Source: Silene latifolia (taxonomy: Eukaryota; Streptophyta; Magnoliopsida; Caryophyllales; Caryophyllaceae). From it: 64,000 nt of DNA. The translations under genes were made by a program, and so were the position numbers. The stretch is taken from the NCBI RefSeq assembly GCF_048544455.1, contig NC_133536.1, positions 24,554,152-24,618,151 of the forward strand, written 5' to 3'. The notes under the pieces were generated by a model, which made no database searches, had not been told where the DNA came from, and saw nothing but the letters and a program-made list of their open reading frames with translations. Of this stretch, positions 22,641 through 34,615 are shown piece by piece (positions within the stretch are counted from its first letter, which is position 1; each line of letters opens with the position of its first letter).

Positions 22641-25600
22641 GTGGTAACTCGACTCGATCTATGCAAATATGAAAGTGCCCTTGAAAAAGGATTTAAAAGA
22701 AATTGATTTATTATGGTGTAGTGGTCAAATTGGTCGGTCATGCAACGTAACTGATAATTAGAATGATCTAATCTTTCGTGGTCGCGTAGAGCAAGCACGT
22801 ACGCGTCGAAAGCTTAAAGCAAGGTCTTAGAATGCAAAGGGAGAAGAGAAGGGCGGACACTCGCGTAAAAAATATGTGAGGCGAAGGCCTCTATTTATAC
22901 TAAACACACGGAGTAATTATGGTAAGAGTAGGATACGGGAAGGAATAGGAAAGAAAGATCCGGAAACAACCGACTTAATTGAAACACGGAAACTTGGACA
23001 AAAATAAAGCCTAGAGAAAAGGCGCAGCAGGTGCTGAGATCCTTCAAAGAGGCGCATCATTTCCTGCGTCATTTCTCGGGTAGTTTTCTTCTGCGCGAGA
23101 AAACGCGTTTGACAGCCTGTCGTATTTTAGGCATAACTTTCTCTAAGAGACTCATAATAAGGTTGTTTCGATGGCGTTGGAAAGCGAAAAGAAAGATCTA
23201 GAACTTTCTGTGAAATAGACATGACCCAAAAAAGTCGTTATGACCTCGTAAAATGGGCCTAAAGGTCGGGTTGTCATTTTAGCTAAATGTAATGCACATT
23301 TTGTAATGTAAACTTTAAGTTTAGCCCAAAGAAGTGACATGGGACTAAAAATAAGATATACCCATAACATTTTATGACATCTTAACCTTAGTTAGACAAG
23401 GACGTTGCTTTGACTCGGGATTTGACGGTTTTAGGAAATGAAGACGGTTTTTGACCCGGACTCCAAATGAACTCTAATTATTGCCAAAACGACCGTAATG
23501 ACGCCTAGATGACAACCAAGGGGTAGACACAAGTTTATGAGTTACCTTTTATTAACCGATTTACGAAACGTCATAAAATCGTGACATATGCTAAACATGC
23601 GGCCCAATATCACTAGGTGTTTGGCTGGAGAGCAGAAACGAGGTATCTACAAATGGGTTTTGGATACTGGAGCTACGAGTCACATATGTTGTGACAAAGA
23701 AGTGTTCAAAGAATATGTGCCGGAGACTAATGGACAATGCGTGTTCATGGGCAATTCTAACACTACACGCGTTATTGGTAAAGGAAGGTACAACTGAAGC
23801 TAACTTCCAGTAAAATTCTCGAACTTAATAATGTTCTGCATGTTCCAGAAATTCGTAGGAACCTTATTTCAGGGTCTCTACTTAACAAGGCCGGTATAAA
23901 ACTCATTTTTGAATTCGATAAACTTGTACACACTATAAACAATAACTTTGTTGGAAAAGGTTTTTGTAATAGCGGGCTTTTTGTGCTCGATGTTGTGACT
24001 ACTAATAAAAACTCTACCACTTCTGTTTATCTCGCTGAGTCTATTACTTTATGGCATGCCATATCAGGTTGTATAAATGTTGATTATGTTAAAAAATTGA
24101 AACATCTTCACCTTATACATGGTTTTAGTAATACGGCTTTTGACAAATGTGAGATATGTGTAGAGGCTAAACATTCCAGGACACCATTTAATAAACAAGT
24201 CCATCGTGCCTCAACTCTTCTTGGATTTCAACTCTTCTTGAATTAATCCATTCGGATTTGAGAGATTTCAGAAACACAATGAGCCGAGGAGGTAAGGGTT
24301 ACTATATCACTTTTGTAGATGATTTCTCTAGATATACGAAAGTGTATTTGTTAAGAACAAAAGATGAAGCCGAGCAAAAATTCATGATCTATAAAGCTGA
24401 AGTTGAGAATCAATTAGACCTAAAAATCAAACGTGTTAGGTCTGATAGGGGCGGTGAATATGAGGGTTATCCACTTAAAAAATATTGTGAACAAAATGGT
24501 ATTATCCATGAGTTCACCGCCCCATTCACACCTCAACAAAATGGAACAGTTGAAAGAAAAAACATATGTTTGAAAGAGATGATGAATGCTATGCTTATTA
24601 GTTCTGGTATGCCTACTAACATGTGGGGCGAGGCCATTCTTTTTGCTTTTTTTGTACTTAACAGAGTTCCACACAAAAAACTAGAGATAACTCCTTATGA
24701 GCTCTGGAAAGGCCACAAGCCTAATCTCAACTACCTCAAAGTGTGGGGGTGTTTGGGAAAAATCGGAATACCTGCATGTCAAAGAAGCAAATTTGGAGAA
24801 AAAACAATCGACGGTATATTCATTGGTTATGCTTCTAACAGCGCGGCCTACAGGTTTATTCTAAAGGATGGTTCAGGTTTTGGTTCTATTAAAGAATCTA
24901 GAGATGTTGTATTTATTGAGAATATTTTTCCAATGAAAACTAACCTTGAACCTCGTTGTTATTTCCAATAATGTTGATAATGCTTCTACTAGTGCAGTAA
25001 CTAATGCAGATGCAGTGACTGAACCTAGAAGAAGTAAGAAGGCTAGAATAGCAAAATATTTTGGCTCAGATTTCGAGACAAGTTTGGCAAAAAACGAATT
25101 TCTTGATGAGGAGGACATTCGTGCCTATGTTCTATAAAATGATCCGAGAACTTACAAGGAGGCCGTGAATTCCATCGATTCTACTTTCTGGATGGAAGCT
25201 ATCAACAATGATATAGATTCCATCAAGGTAATTACACTTGGATTCTCACCGATCTGCCTAGAGAGTGTAAACCTCTAAGAAACAAATGGGTCTTCAAGAA
25301 GAAACTCAATCCTGATGGATCTATCGACAAATATAAAGCTAGATTGGTTGTATGTGGTAATCGACAAACAAAAGGTTTGGATTTCTATGACATTTACTCT
25401 CCCGTTACTAAAGTTGCTACAATTAGGGCCTTAATTGCACTAGTTTCTATACATGATCTATTTGTGCATCAAATGGACGTTAAGACATCTTTTTTGACGG
25501 AGACTTGAACGAAGAAATATATATGAAGCAACCAGAGGGTTGTTTAATTTCAGGACAAGAAGACAAGGTTTGTAAACTGGTTAGATCATTGTATGGTCTA

Positions 25601-26632
25601 AAGCAAGCTCTGAAGCAATGGTATGACAAATTTCATCAAACTATTACTTCTTATGGTTTTCATGTAAATGATTCGGATGCTTGTGTATATGCTAAAAGTG
25701 ACAAAGATGGACGTGTCATCGTGTGTCTATATGTTGATGACATGCTCATTTTTGGCACTAATATGAAAGTGATCATGACACCAAAGCCTTCTTAAGCTCT
25801 CGTTTTGACATGAAAGACCTAGGTGAAGCCAATGTTATTCTTGGTATAAAAACTTCTAGGACCAAATGGGGTTTCAGTTTGGACCAGTCACATTATGTTG
25901 AGAAAATTCGTAAAAAATTTGATTGTTTTGATTGTGCACCAGTCAAAACCCCATATGATCCTAGTATACACCTAAAGAAGAATGAGGGTATCAGCGTGAA
26001 CCAAGAAGAATATGCTAAGATAATTGGCAGTGTCATGTTTTTAATGAATTATACAAGACCAGACATTGTTTATACGGTAAGTCGTCTTAGCAGGTATACA
26101 CATAGTCCAAATCAGTCACACTGGAATGCTTTATATAGACTTCTAAAATACCTTAGGGGAACAATGGATTGGGGTTTGCACTATTCCAAATCGTCGTGTG
26201 TTTTAGAAGGATATTGTGATGCTAATTGGGTGTCTGATAATGATGAGATTCATTCTACTAGTGGATATGTGTTTATTTTGGCTAGTGGTGCTATCTCTTG
26301 GAAATATTCTAAACAAAGTTGTATTGCAAAATCAACAATGGAATCTGAGTTTATTGCTTTAGAATTGGCAGGTCAGGAAGTCGAATGGCTAAGGAACCTG
26401 TTAGCAGACATTCCATTGTGGGGGAGACCGGCTCTATCAGTTTTAATGCATTGCGATTCTCAAGCAGCCATTGGTGTGGCAGACAATCAAGCTTACAACG
26501 GAAAGAGAAGACATATATGCTTTTTTTTTTTTTTTTTTTTTTTTTTTGCTAAAAGGTAAGAAATTATATTGATCAATGAGGAACAACAATTACAAGACAT
26601 TTTTAGTACCATACATATTTCAGTGCATATAC

Positions 26633-29600
26633 TTATACTAATTGCACTCTAGACAACCAACAAGTATCTTTATCAGAGATAACTTGAGGTTTACAATTAT
26701 GAAAACGTTGAGAGATGCTAGCCTTAATGAAATTAAAAACATAAACAGCTCTCTGAACTTTTCCATTAATCTGGGCTTCATTCCTTTGAAACCAAATGTG
26801 ATACCACGCTGCCAGGATAGTAATGGTGCATAATTTCTTTCTCAACTTACTCCACCTCTTGCTGGCTATACTGTTAAGTATAGAAGGACTGCTGAAATCA
26901 GCAATCAACCAGCTGCCAATCAGCTGTAAAATCTGTTGACTGTAAACACACTCAGTGAAGAGATGCACATGAGTTTCAGGTTGATTCAAACAGATACAGC
27001 ATAAGTTATCAGAACTGATATGAAGCTGGAATAATTTTTGTTTCAGCATCAATGCTTCATTTGCAATTATCCATGCTATAAAGGAATGTTTTGGTATGGC
27101 CATTGAATTCCATACAGCATTGCTCCAAGAAACTTGATTCCTTTTAATTCTCAACCAGTTGTAACACGAACTAACCTTATAATCACCCTGACTGATACTC
27201 CAACTTTGATTAATAAACCCATCCTGAATTAAATCACGAACCTGGCAAATCTTCCTCCAATGCCAGCTAGCACTAGAAGAAGGTTGATGTTGATGCCAAG
27301 CTTGATCCTTACAATAAACATGATGCACCCATTGCACCCAAAGCTTGTCTGGTTTCTCTGCCAACCACCAAACAAGCTTCCCAATGATAGCTTGATTCCA
27401 AATCTGACTTTGCTTGAGTCCTAATCCACCTTCCTTCTTAGGGACACACACTTTTGACCAAGCAATAAAGGAAGCCCTGTTATGCTCTTTGCTACCCTCC
27501 CATAAGAAATTTCTACAGATAGCATCAACTCTGTGCAAAACTCCTTTGGGAAGAACAAACATAGAGGCCCAATAATTATACAGAGAAGCAAGCACAGAAT
27601 TAACCAGTACAAGCCTGCCTGCATATGATAAACGTCTGGCTCCTAAACTCTTAATTCTAGTAACAATCTTATCAATTAACACTGCACACTCCTTTTTCAA
27701 TCTGCCTGCAGTGATTGGAACTCCAAGGTATTTAAATGGCAATTTACCTTCCATAAAACCAGAAACAGAAAGAATATCCTTCTTGATCTCATCATTCACA
27801 CCATTAAAATATGCACAAGACTTCTGTGCATTCATATTCAGACCAGATGCTACAGAGAAGGCAGAATAAGATCTCAAAATAACCATGATAGACTTAATAT
27901 CTCCCATACAAAACAATAACAAATCATCTGCAAACATAAGATGAGTAAGTTTCATTTTGTGACATAAGGGATGATAGGAGAAAGGCAACTTCCTAGTAGC
28001 ACACAGGAGTATCCTACTAAAATACTCCATACAGAGTGTGAACAACAGGGGTGACATGGGGTCACCCTGTCTAAGACCTCTCTTCCCTTTGAAATAGCCA
28101 AAAGTTTCACCATTTAAAGCAATCGAGAAGGAAGTACTCCTGACACATTCCATAATCAACTGACAAAATTGAGGAGGAAAATTGAAGGCTTGCAAAATCT
28201 CATCCACAAATTGCCAACTCACAGAATCATAAGCTTTCATCAAGTCCATTTTAAACATGTACCTAGGAGAGCTAGACTGTCTATTGTACAGCTTAACCAA
28301 ATCTTGGCACACTAAAATATTTTCAATAATGCTCCTCCCCTTGATAAAGCCACCTTGATTTTTACTCACCAACTCAGGCAACACATCAGCAAGTCTAGCA
28401 CAAATGAGTTTTGAGATACATTTATACAAGACATTGCAACAGGCAATGGGTCGAAAATGGGAAACCTGAGTAGGCATTTTGCACTTAGGTATGAGGGTAA
28501 GAATAGTAGAATTGAGCTGCTTGAGTAACTTACCATTGATAAAAAAATCCTGGACTGCATCACATACCTCAGTACAAATGATATCCCATGAATCCTTAAA
28601 AAAAGCACTAGAAAAGCCATCAGGCCCAGGAGCCTTGTTGTCTGGAATTGAGAAGATGGCAGCTTTGATTTCTTGGCTAGTGACAGGCCTGAGTAACTGA
28701 GTCCAATGCTCAGTATTACACACAACCCCTTGCCTAACAATCTGAGGATTCACAGAAGTAGTAGCTTTCTCTGTCTCTAAGAGTTGAATATAATACTGAA
28801 GGAAGGCATTCTGAATCATTTGAGGATCCTCATGCTCCTTCCTAGCCATATCAGAAATGGACAACACTTGATTCTTCATAAAGTTGCTTTTGATAACACC
28901 ATGGAAGTACTTTGTGTTACTATCACCATCCTTAATCCAAGCAGCCTTAGCTTTCTGACTCAGGAAGAGAGTGCAAGCAGTCTGCAATTCCTTATATTCA
29001 CCAATAGCATCCTGTTCTTTTTGCAGCCACAAGGAATCTCTAGGATCAATAGCAAGCTGGGCTTGAATATACTCCAGATTTTTCAGGGCAAGAATAGCAC
29101 TATTCTCAATATCAGAGAAGTAGTCCCTATTGTATTGTCTAAAATAAGGCTTCAACTGTTGCATTTTCTTAACAAGACAATACATCTTAGTGCCATAGCC
29201 TGAGTTTTTCCACCATCCTTGTAGAGACTGAAGATAATAAGGAGATTTCCCCCACATATTGAAGTATTTGAATGGTTTTTTTAAACTATTCTGTTGACCA
29301 GAACTCTTAAGCAGACAAGGGGTGTGATCAAATATGCCTCCAGGAAGAAAATGAGCATACATAGTAGGCATTTGATCACTGCATTCCTGATTAATTAAAG
29401 CCTTATCCAGTCTGCTATAGACTCTAGAACTGACATCCTGCTTGTTGTTCCAAGTGAAGAAGGAACCTCTAGCAGGACTATCCACTAACCCACAACTGGT
29501 CAGACACCCTTGAAAATCATCTATTTCCTTATCACTACTATTACCTCCTAATCTTTCAGCATGAGACAAGACACAATTGAAATCCCCACACACTAACCAG

Positions 29601-30004
29601 GGATCCTTGATATGAACAGAGAAATCCACCAACTGAGCCCATAATTCTTCCCTTGCTTGAATATCATTGAAAGCATAAACCATGGATAAGTAAAAGAAGG
29701 TAGTAGAAGCCAGTTCAGTAACCTTCATATTAATACATTGAGCAGAGTAATTAAGAAAGTCCACATGAAAGATAGAAGGATTCCATAAAATCCAAACCCT
29801 ACCACCCTTATGAGAACTATTATTAGTAGACAAGCTCCAACCATCCATTAATAAATTTTGCAAACTATTCAGAGCCAAGGATTTAACCTTGGTCTCTAGG
29901 AGACCAAACAAACCCACTTTATTCATATGCATAAACCACTTTATATGCCTTTGCTTAGTAGGATTGTTTAATCCCCTGACATTCCAGAATCCAAGGTTAT
30001 ACAT
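26633..30004 (-). CDS. LINE ORF2: endonuclease and reverse transcriptase
   Basis: An intact frame of about 1123 codons from the ATG at 30004; a further in-frame ATG at 30043 gives 1136. The N terminus is an AP-like endonuclease (LGFWNVRGLNN, LLETKVK, WLVCGDFNCVLSHAERLGG, FFTWNNK, RLDKALIN, FDHTPCLL). Reverse transcriptase follows: NKAPGPDGFSSAFFK, FRPIACCNVLYK, QGGFIKGRSI, MFKMDLMKAYD, GLRQGDPMSPLLF, and the catalytic FADD in MFADDLLLF. The C-terminal zf-RVT region has CCICLNQPETHVHLFTEC. No RNase H is present. It nicks target DNA and primes reverse transcription of its own RNA. The start ATG overlaps the ORF1 stop (ATGTATAA), which suggests coupled reinitiation. Confidence 0.93.
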   Translation of the reverse strand: MYNLGFWNVRGLNNPTKQRHIKWFMHMNKVGLFGLLETKVKSLALNSLQNLLMDGWSLSTNNSSHKGGRVWILWNPSIFHVDFLNYSAQCINMKVTELASTTFFYLSMVYAFNDIQAREELWAQLVDFSVHIKDPWLVCGDFNCVLSHAERLGGNSSDKEIDDFQGCLTSCGLVDSPARGSFFTWNNKQDVSSRVYSRLDKALINQECSDQMPTMYAHFLPGGIFDHTPCLLKSSGQQNSLKKPFKYFNMWGKSPYYLQSLQGWWKNSGYGTKMYCLVKKMQQLKPYFRQYNRDYFSDIENSAILALKNLEYIQAQLAIDPRDSLWLQKEQDAIGEYKELQTACTLFLSQKAKAAWIKDGDSNTKYFHGVIKSNFMKNQVLSISDMARKEHEDPQMIQNAFLQYYIQLLETEKATTSVNPQIVRQGVVCNTEHWTQLLRPVTSQEIKAAIFSIPDNKAPGPDGFSSAFFKDSWDIICTEVCDAVQDFFINGKLLKQLNSTILTLIPKCKMPTQVSHFRPIACCNVLYKCISKLICARLADVLPELVSKNQGGFIKGRSIIENILVCQDLVKLYNRQSSSPRYMFKMDLMKAYDSVSWQFVDEILQAFNFPPQFCQLIMECVRSTSFSIALNGETFGYFKGKRGLRQGDPMSPLLFTLCMEYFSRILLCATRKLPFSYHPLCHKMKLTHLMFADDLLLFCMGDIKSIMVILRSYSAFSVASGLNMNAQKSCAYFNGVNDEIKKDILSVSGFMEGKLPFKYLGVPITAGRLKKECAVLIDKIVTRIKSLGARRLSYAGRLVLVNSVLASLYNYWASMFVLPKGVLHRVDAICRNFLWEGSKEHNRASFIAWSKVCVPKKEGGLGLKQSQIWNQAIIGKLVWWLAEKPDKLWVQWVHHVYCKDQAWHQHQPSSSASWHWRKICQVRDLIQDGFINQSWSISQGDYKVSSCYNWLRIKRNQVSWSNAVWNSMAIPKHSFIAWIIANEALMLKQKLFQLHISSDNLCCICLNQPETHVHLFTECVYSQQILQLIGSWLIADFSSPSILNSIASKRWSKLRKKLCTITILAAWYHIWFQRNEAQINGKVQRAVYVFNFIKASISQRFHNCKPQVISDKDTCWLSRVQLV

Positions 30005-31211
30005 TCCCCACCACAAGGTGAGGAACACTACCACTCGTCCCAATTCCTACCTTGGGTGTAGTCTTGGATTTGTTTAAGGCTTCCATAAAAGATTGTTGAC
30101 CAAATTTGTGAACACTATAAGCTCCATCTGTAACCTCTTGTCTACTCATCCTCATGATAGGCCTGGCTTGAGAAAGACCAGAAGTATAACTGCCATTCTT
30201 ATGCCAGATAACAGGCGTCTGCAATTGTATTTCAACTCGAGGAGTATCCTGACTGGTTTCAGCAGGATTGACAGCAAGAGGTTCTTTGTTCTTCTCCACT
30301 ACCTTAGGTTTCCACACTTTAGTGACAGGCTTTTTGGTGGGCACAGTGGGTGCAGTTTGCTTCTTGGCTTTCCTGCACTCATTTGCAGCATGGCCAATAC
30401 CCTTACACACACTGCACACAATTGGTTTCCACTCGTATTCCACATCTATCTCCACAACTTTTCCATGCTCATCTAAAAATTTAACTTTGTCCTTCAATGG
30501 TTTCCCAAATTCAATATCAATCATAACCCTAGCATATCCAATTCTCACCTTGTCATCTGTTGCAGGGTCACACTTCACAAATTTACCCAAAAGCCCAGAA
30601 ATTTTAGGGATTCCTTTACCCCAGAACTTAAGAGGCAACTTGTGTAATTTAACCCACACAGGTACAGATTGAACAGGATGCTTAACCAACTCAATTTCAG
30701 GGGTCCAAGGTTTAACTATCAATGGTTTGTTATCAAATAGAAAATGCCCCTGTTTCAAAACTGCATTACAAGCCGCCAAAGACTTAAAACGCACTAAGAA
30801 AACACCATTAGGAAGGAAAGAAATCTTATCCACCTGATGGTTAGACCACAATCTCTTAATAAATCCATCGACAATTTCCCAGGGAGGATTAGCCCCAAGA
30901 ATGAAGCAATAAACGAGTTTTTCCAATAATCAAGTTCGATTTTTACCTCTCGCTTGAAGAATTGCAAAGCAATTCTTCGTGCTCCTCTACAATTGTTTCC
31001 AACACAAATGACGAAAAGAATGAGTCGGACCCTCTTCCACTACTGGCTCTTCCACTAAGCTCTCTAAATTCAGAGGCGCAATTCCAACCACCTCACTCAT
31101 AGGCCTTTCCTTGCTTACATCCGCACTAGACGGACCTGTAATACGTGACAAAACTGGAAATTCATCTGCACTAGTTGAAGAAAGGAGATCAAATTTATTT
31201 GATTCAAACAT
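29997..31211 (-). pseudogene. LINE ORF1: DUF4283-type RNA-binding protein with CCHC knuckle
   Basis: Two frames make up ORF1: 31211-30987 (74 codons) and 30926-29997 (309 codons). The second carries a DUF4283-like core (ILGANPPWEIVDGFIKRLW, FLVRFKSLAACNAVL, VWVKLHKLPLKFWG) and a CCHC knuckle CSVCKGIGHAANEC at about residue 170. Plant L1 ORF1 proteins coat the RNA. The segment between the frames (about 30986-30927) is open only in shifted phase, so at least one small indel disables this copy while ORF2 stays open. The last codons overlap the ORF2 start by eight bases. Confidence 0.8.
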
Positions 31212-31331
31212 TTTTTTGATTTTTTGTTGAAGAAACCGAAGATTTACTCTTTATTACTGTTATTTTTGGTAGTCTCAGATCCCTAGGGTTCCTTGTTTTC
31301 AGAACTTTTCAATCGCCTTTTTTTAGGGTTT

Positions 31332-31332
<1 letters not shown>

Positions 31333-31376
<44 letters not shown>
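31333..31376. repeat. (CT)n microsatellite at the 5' end of the LINE
   Basis: About 21 uninterrupted CT units. It lies inside the LINE's target duplication, so it belongs to the element's 5' region, where it reads (GA)n in the sense direction. Confidence 0.85.
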
Positions 31377-31378
<2 letters not shown>

Positions 31379-32185
31379 ATTGCTCTCTTCCTCCGGATTC
31401 ACACTTGCCTCTAAGACATACTATAGTGAAGAAAATGATCAGAAATAATGTGATATCACTGGATTATGTAAAATCGGAGAGGAATATTGCGGATCCTCTC
31501 ACGAAAGGCCTATGCAGAAAATTAGTGCTGGAGTCGGCACGAGGAATGGGTTTAAAGCCTGTTGGGAGTGAATCGTGACGAGCTCCCCCACTTGGGTTTA
31601 CCAAGTTCAATGGGTCAAAAGAAGTCACGAGGATCTCATGTTGTAATACTACTACCATTCCTATTTTAATAAAAGTGATGTAGTATTCTTTTTATATTGT
31701 GTTATTTCTGTCATGTGAGGAAGGTTAAGCTAAACTCTTAATAAGTCCATAGTCCTTGATTAAGGATGGCTTGTGGCAGTCAAACCTGATGGACTTACCT
31801 ATGTGAATGTGGGGGAAATGCCCTACCCCCTATGAGGTTCTTAGGCTTTAGGACCTCTAGAGCGTTCACGAGATTCCAGGTAGTGAGGGGCACCTTTATG
31901 ACGTTTCGCGAGGACGAATACATATTCGAATGGAGGTTTATGTGCGGTTATCCGTTATAAACCACCGTGGAGAGTCCAATGACGAGAGCAACTCGATACG
32001 GTTGTAGTAGGTAATTGTATGCACTGGGTGACAATTCAATTCCTCAGGAACATTATCATCTTAAGACTTACTTTCCGTTACCTTAATCACCTATTTCTCT
32101 TCTTCTTCTTTTGAATCATGTGGGGAATTAGTTTTGCTTCAAAAGAATCCCATGTTGATAAAATATGTTAGAGTATTATAGTTTT

Positions 32186-33849
32186 TGTAATACTACGTTT
32201 TATGTGTCTTGAGGTACTCAATCGAGTGGGGCTTACTCTGTCGAGTAAGTATGTTTTTACGCAAAACAGTAGAATACCTGTAGGGTACTCGATCGAGTAA
32301 GCTTGACACTCGATCGAGTAAGGGTCACTCGATCGAGTAAGTGACTTACTCGATCGAGTAAGTGGTTTTACGAGTGATATTTGACGGGTTTTATTAATAA
32401 TGCGGGAATGATATATAAGGCTTTCGTCACTTTTATCAAAACACTTTTACAACCTAAAAACCTTCAAGAGAAGATTAGGAGTTACGTTGAATCATCCTCG
32501 CCGCATTATTAGCAAATCCCGGAGCTAGAAGTGTCGGATTTCGTTGTTCTTTATACCTTTGTGATCCTTGCATCGAGGGTAAGCTTTACATATAAGTTTT
32601 ATATTGTTTTGTTAATATTGGTTAAACCCTAATTGGGTGATTTGGTGGTTTTGGTGGTTTATGTGAATATGGTAGTGATGGTATGTATGTATGTATAGGA
32701 GAAGGGTTCGTTGATGAGAGATTCTGAATTAGCTGCTTGATCGTCTGTCGGTGTTTGCATTCCAGTTAGGGTTTTCCCTACTCAGTATCAGTTACATAAT
32801 GTGTGGTGATTATTGTTGTGATTAAAGGTTGGTTATATTGTTGGTTGATCTTGACGGTTGATGATTTCATATTGTTGATTGGTTTGTATTTGTCTGTGAT
32901 CTTCGAGGCGCGTCCCTGGCTGAGTGGAGTCACTTGCGGGAGTGGCTTCAGGCCCTTGATTCGCCTTCTGTGGAAACCGCCACAGAAGGGATGTGTACAT
33001 TAAGGAAACTTGGGTTTATCGCTCGATGGAGATGAGCGGGGATTTGGTGGGCACGGCTGCGGTCCCCCACTGGCTGTGTGGAGTACTTATTGCGATGGGT
33101 ACTCTGGCAGGACTACACACTTTCGTGTGTAGTCAGTTATGTGGAGATTGGTAATGGAAACTGGAGAATTGTTGAGCTGTTGAGCTATTTGTGTTCTTGT
33201 TTCGTGTGGCTTTATTTTATGTAATTAGTACTGACCCCGTTAATTGTTTTAAAAACTGTGGTGATCCACTCGGGGATGGTGAGCAATTGTTAAGCGGGTA
33301 TGAGATGATACGCTTGGGTTAGCTGGGATGCATCACCACGATGTAGTTTTAGAGTCTTCCGCTGTTTTGGACTTTTGTTTAGTACTTTTGGATTTGAGAA
33401 CATTTGTATTTCTCTTCTATCAGTTTTGGGTTTGAACATGTAATCACTTTAAACTATATCGCTATTTAATTACTCCCTCCACTTTCCTATTTTCACCCCA
33501 TTTCCTCTTTTTGGCCAATTATCTATCTTCACCCCATTTCTCTTCTTTCTTTATTTGGACTACCTTTTTCATTCTTTAATCATTCTTTTCACCCCACCTA
33601 TATCTCTTTTATTACTTTTTTCATTATTTAATCATTCTTTTCACCCCACTTACAACTCTTTTATTACTTTTTCATTCTTTAATAACTTTTCTTAATATCC
33701 GTGTAAAAAGAAATGGGGCGAACAAAAAAAATGGAGGGAGTATGTTTCTTTATTGTCATTTGATTATCATAGCCTCGGGTAACCGAGATGGTGACGTTCT
33801 CATACCTTAAGTGGTCCTGGTAAGGCACTTGGAGTATGGGGGTGTCACA
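32186..33849 (+). repeat. 5' LTR of Tekay-like element A
   Basis: It starts TGTAATACTACG and is followed by the primer-binding site at 33853. Six CTCGATCGAG-type palindromes lie at 32214-32360, 50-200 bp upstream of a TATA-like gatatataagg near 32410. The start lies inside the 3' LTR of the Copia fossil. Confidence 0.8.
33473..33740. mobile_element. Stowaway MITE (268 bp) inside the LTR of element A
   Basis: The left end ctccctccactttcctattt and right end ggagggag are TIRs, extended by accccatttc / gaaatggggcg. TA flanks both sides (33471-33472, 33741-33742). The interior repeats the word attcttttcaccccac. Confidence 0.85.
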
Positions 33850-34615
33850 AAGTGGTATCAGAGCGACGATCCTGAAACCTGTAACCAATGAACTTAAGGA
33901 ACCTAGAGAGTCAAATTAAAATGAACCCGAGGTAGGAATTGTAGGAGTTAATGCAAAGACTTGGGAGACGTCCTAAAGTCGCGAACTCGACCTACAATTT
34001 TGAACCTGTCACATGGGGTATGTGTCGGGATCGTTATGTGTTTATCTTGTGCTTTGTATATCTATATAGTAATATGTGGTGTGAATTGGTGGATGTATGC
34101 ATGTGGAGGATAGAAGATAAGAGTTGAAAGATGATGATGACATGAATTGCATGTTGGTTGATAGTAAAGCATGAAAGTATAATGTTCGATATATAATGTG
34201 ACATGTTAGAATTATGAAAGGAAAGTGTTTTGTTTATATATATATAAACCGATGCGTAAGTATATATGTTGTTGTTGTCGTTTTGTGTTAGAGTATAGAA
34301 AGTTGGGAGTGCGAGTTGAACATGCGGGTATTGGATACGAGTCAGCATGACTCGATCGAGTGGGGGGCACTCGATCGAGTAAGGTGAGAGGGTCGATCGA
34401 GTGGGTGTGACTCGATCGAGTAGGTAGTTTTCCGATTTATGGGCAGAAGTAAGTTTTTGGGCAGTCGATCGAGTAGGGTCGGCTCAATCGAGTGGATAGT
34501 TAACTCGATCGAGTGTGTTTTTGGGAACTTTCTGATCAGGTTCTGGAGTCGAGGCACTCGATCGAGTAAGAGGGGCAACTCGATCGAGTGACCTTAAATC
34601 GATCGATTGGGTTAT

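Larger units (their letters stand above)
16140..23586 (-). mobile_element. Tat/Ogre-like Ty3/Gypsy fossil with a nested insertion
   Basis: The element reads right to left. Its LTR is split between 19872-20507 and about 22650-23586 by a Tekay-like insertion. The outer end ends in gtgaca on the plus strand (TGTCACGATTTTATGACG on the minus strand). A TATA-like TATAAATAGAGG on the minus strand sits near 22895. A primer-binding site (TGGCGACTTCGCTGGGG) lies at 19869-19853, followed by a ~1.3-kb leader and gag-like sequence. No opposite LTR was found, so the left part is lost. It looks old and broken, with many breaks. It abuts or interrupts the Copia fossil at 23587. Confidence 0.7.
26516..31412 (-). 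mobile_element. Nearly full-length L1-type LINE (4.9 kb)
   Basis: It is flanked by a perfect 8-bp target duplication AAGACATA (26508-26515 and 31413-31420) and sits inside the Copia RNase H domain. The minus-strand element ends in a poly-A tail, seen as a run of T at about 26521-26547. It begins with a 5' region holding a (GA)n tract (CT on the plus strand, 31335-31376). ORF1 and ORF2 follow in that order, overlapping by a few bases. ORF2 is open throughout and ORF1 has a frame break. The long clean tail, perfect duplication and open ORF2 suggest it is the youngest large insertion on this side of the window. Confidence 0.92.
23587..32185 (+). mobile_element. Ty1/Copia fossil, interrupted by a LINE
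   Basis: Parts in Copia order: protease (DTGATSH, about 23660), GAG-pre-integrase (LWHAISG, about 24045), integrase (VDDFSRYTKVY, then RSDRGGEY), reverse transcriptase (YGLKQALKQWY, then LYVDDMLIFG at about 25730) and RNase H (to 26515, resuming after the LINE to about 31577). A polypurine tract gtgggggaaa (31810-31818) and an LTR start TGCCCTACCCC at 31819 follow. The 5' LTR and gag are missing on the left, where the Tat-like fossil abuts. Tekay-like element A begins inside its 3' LTR. It is broken, with several breaks besides the nested LINE. Confidence 0.85.

Noticed and set aside
31330-31578. 82-codon frame starting with a run of S-L
   Set aside because: It starts in the LINE's CT microsatellite and runs into the Copia remnant; it is a chance fusion of two elements.
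34340-34610. Regularly spaced palindromes that could suggest a CRISPR-like array
   Set aside because: Spacing is irregular, the repeats are only 10-14 bp, and this is plant retroelement DNA.
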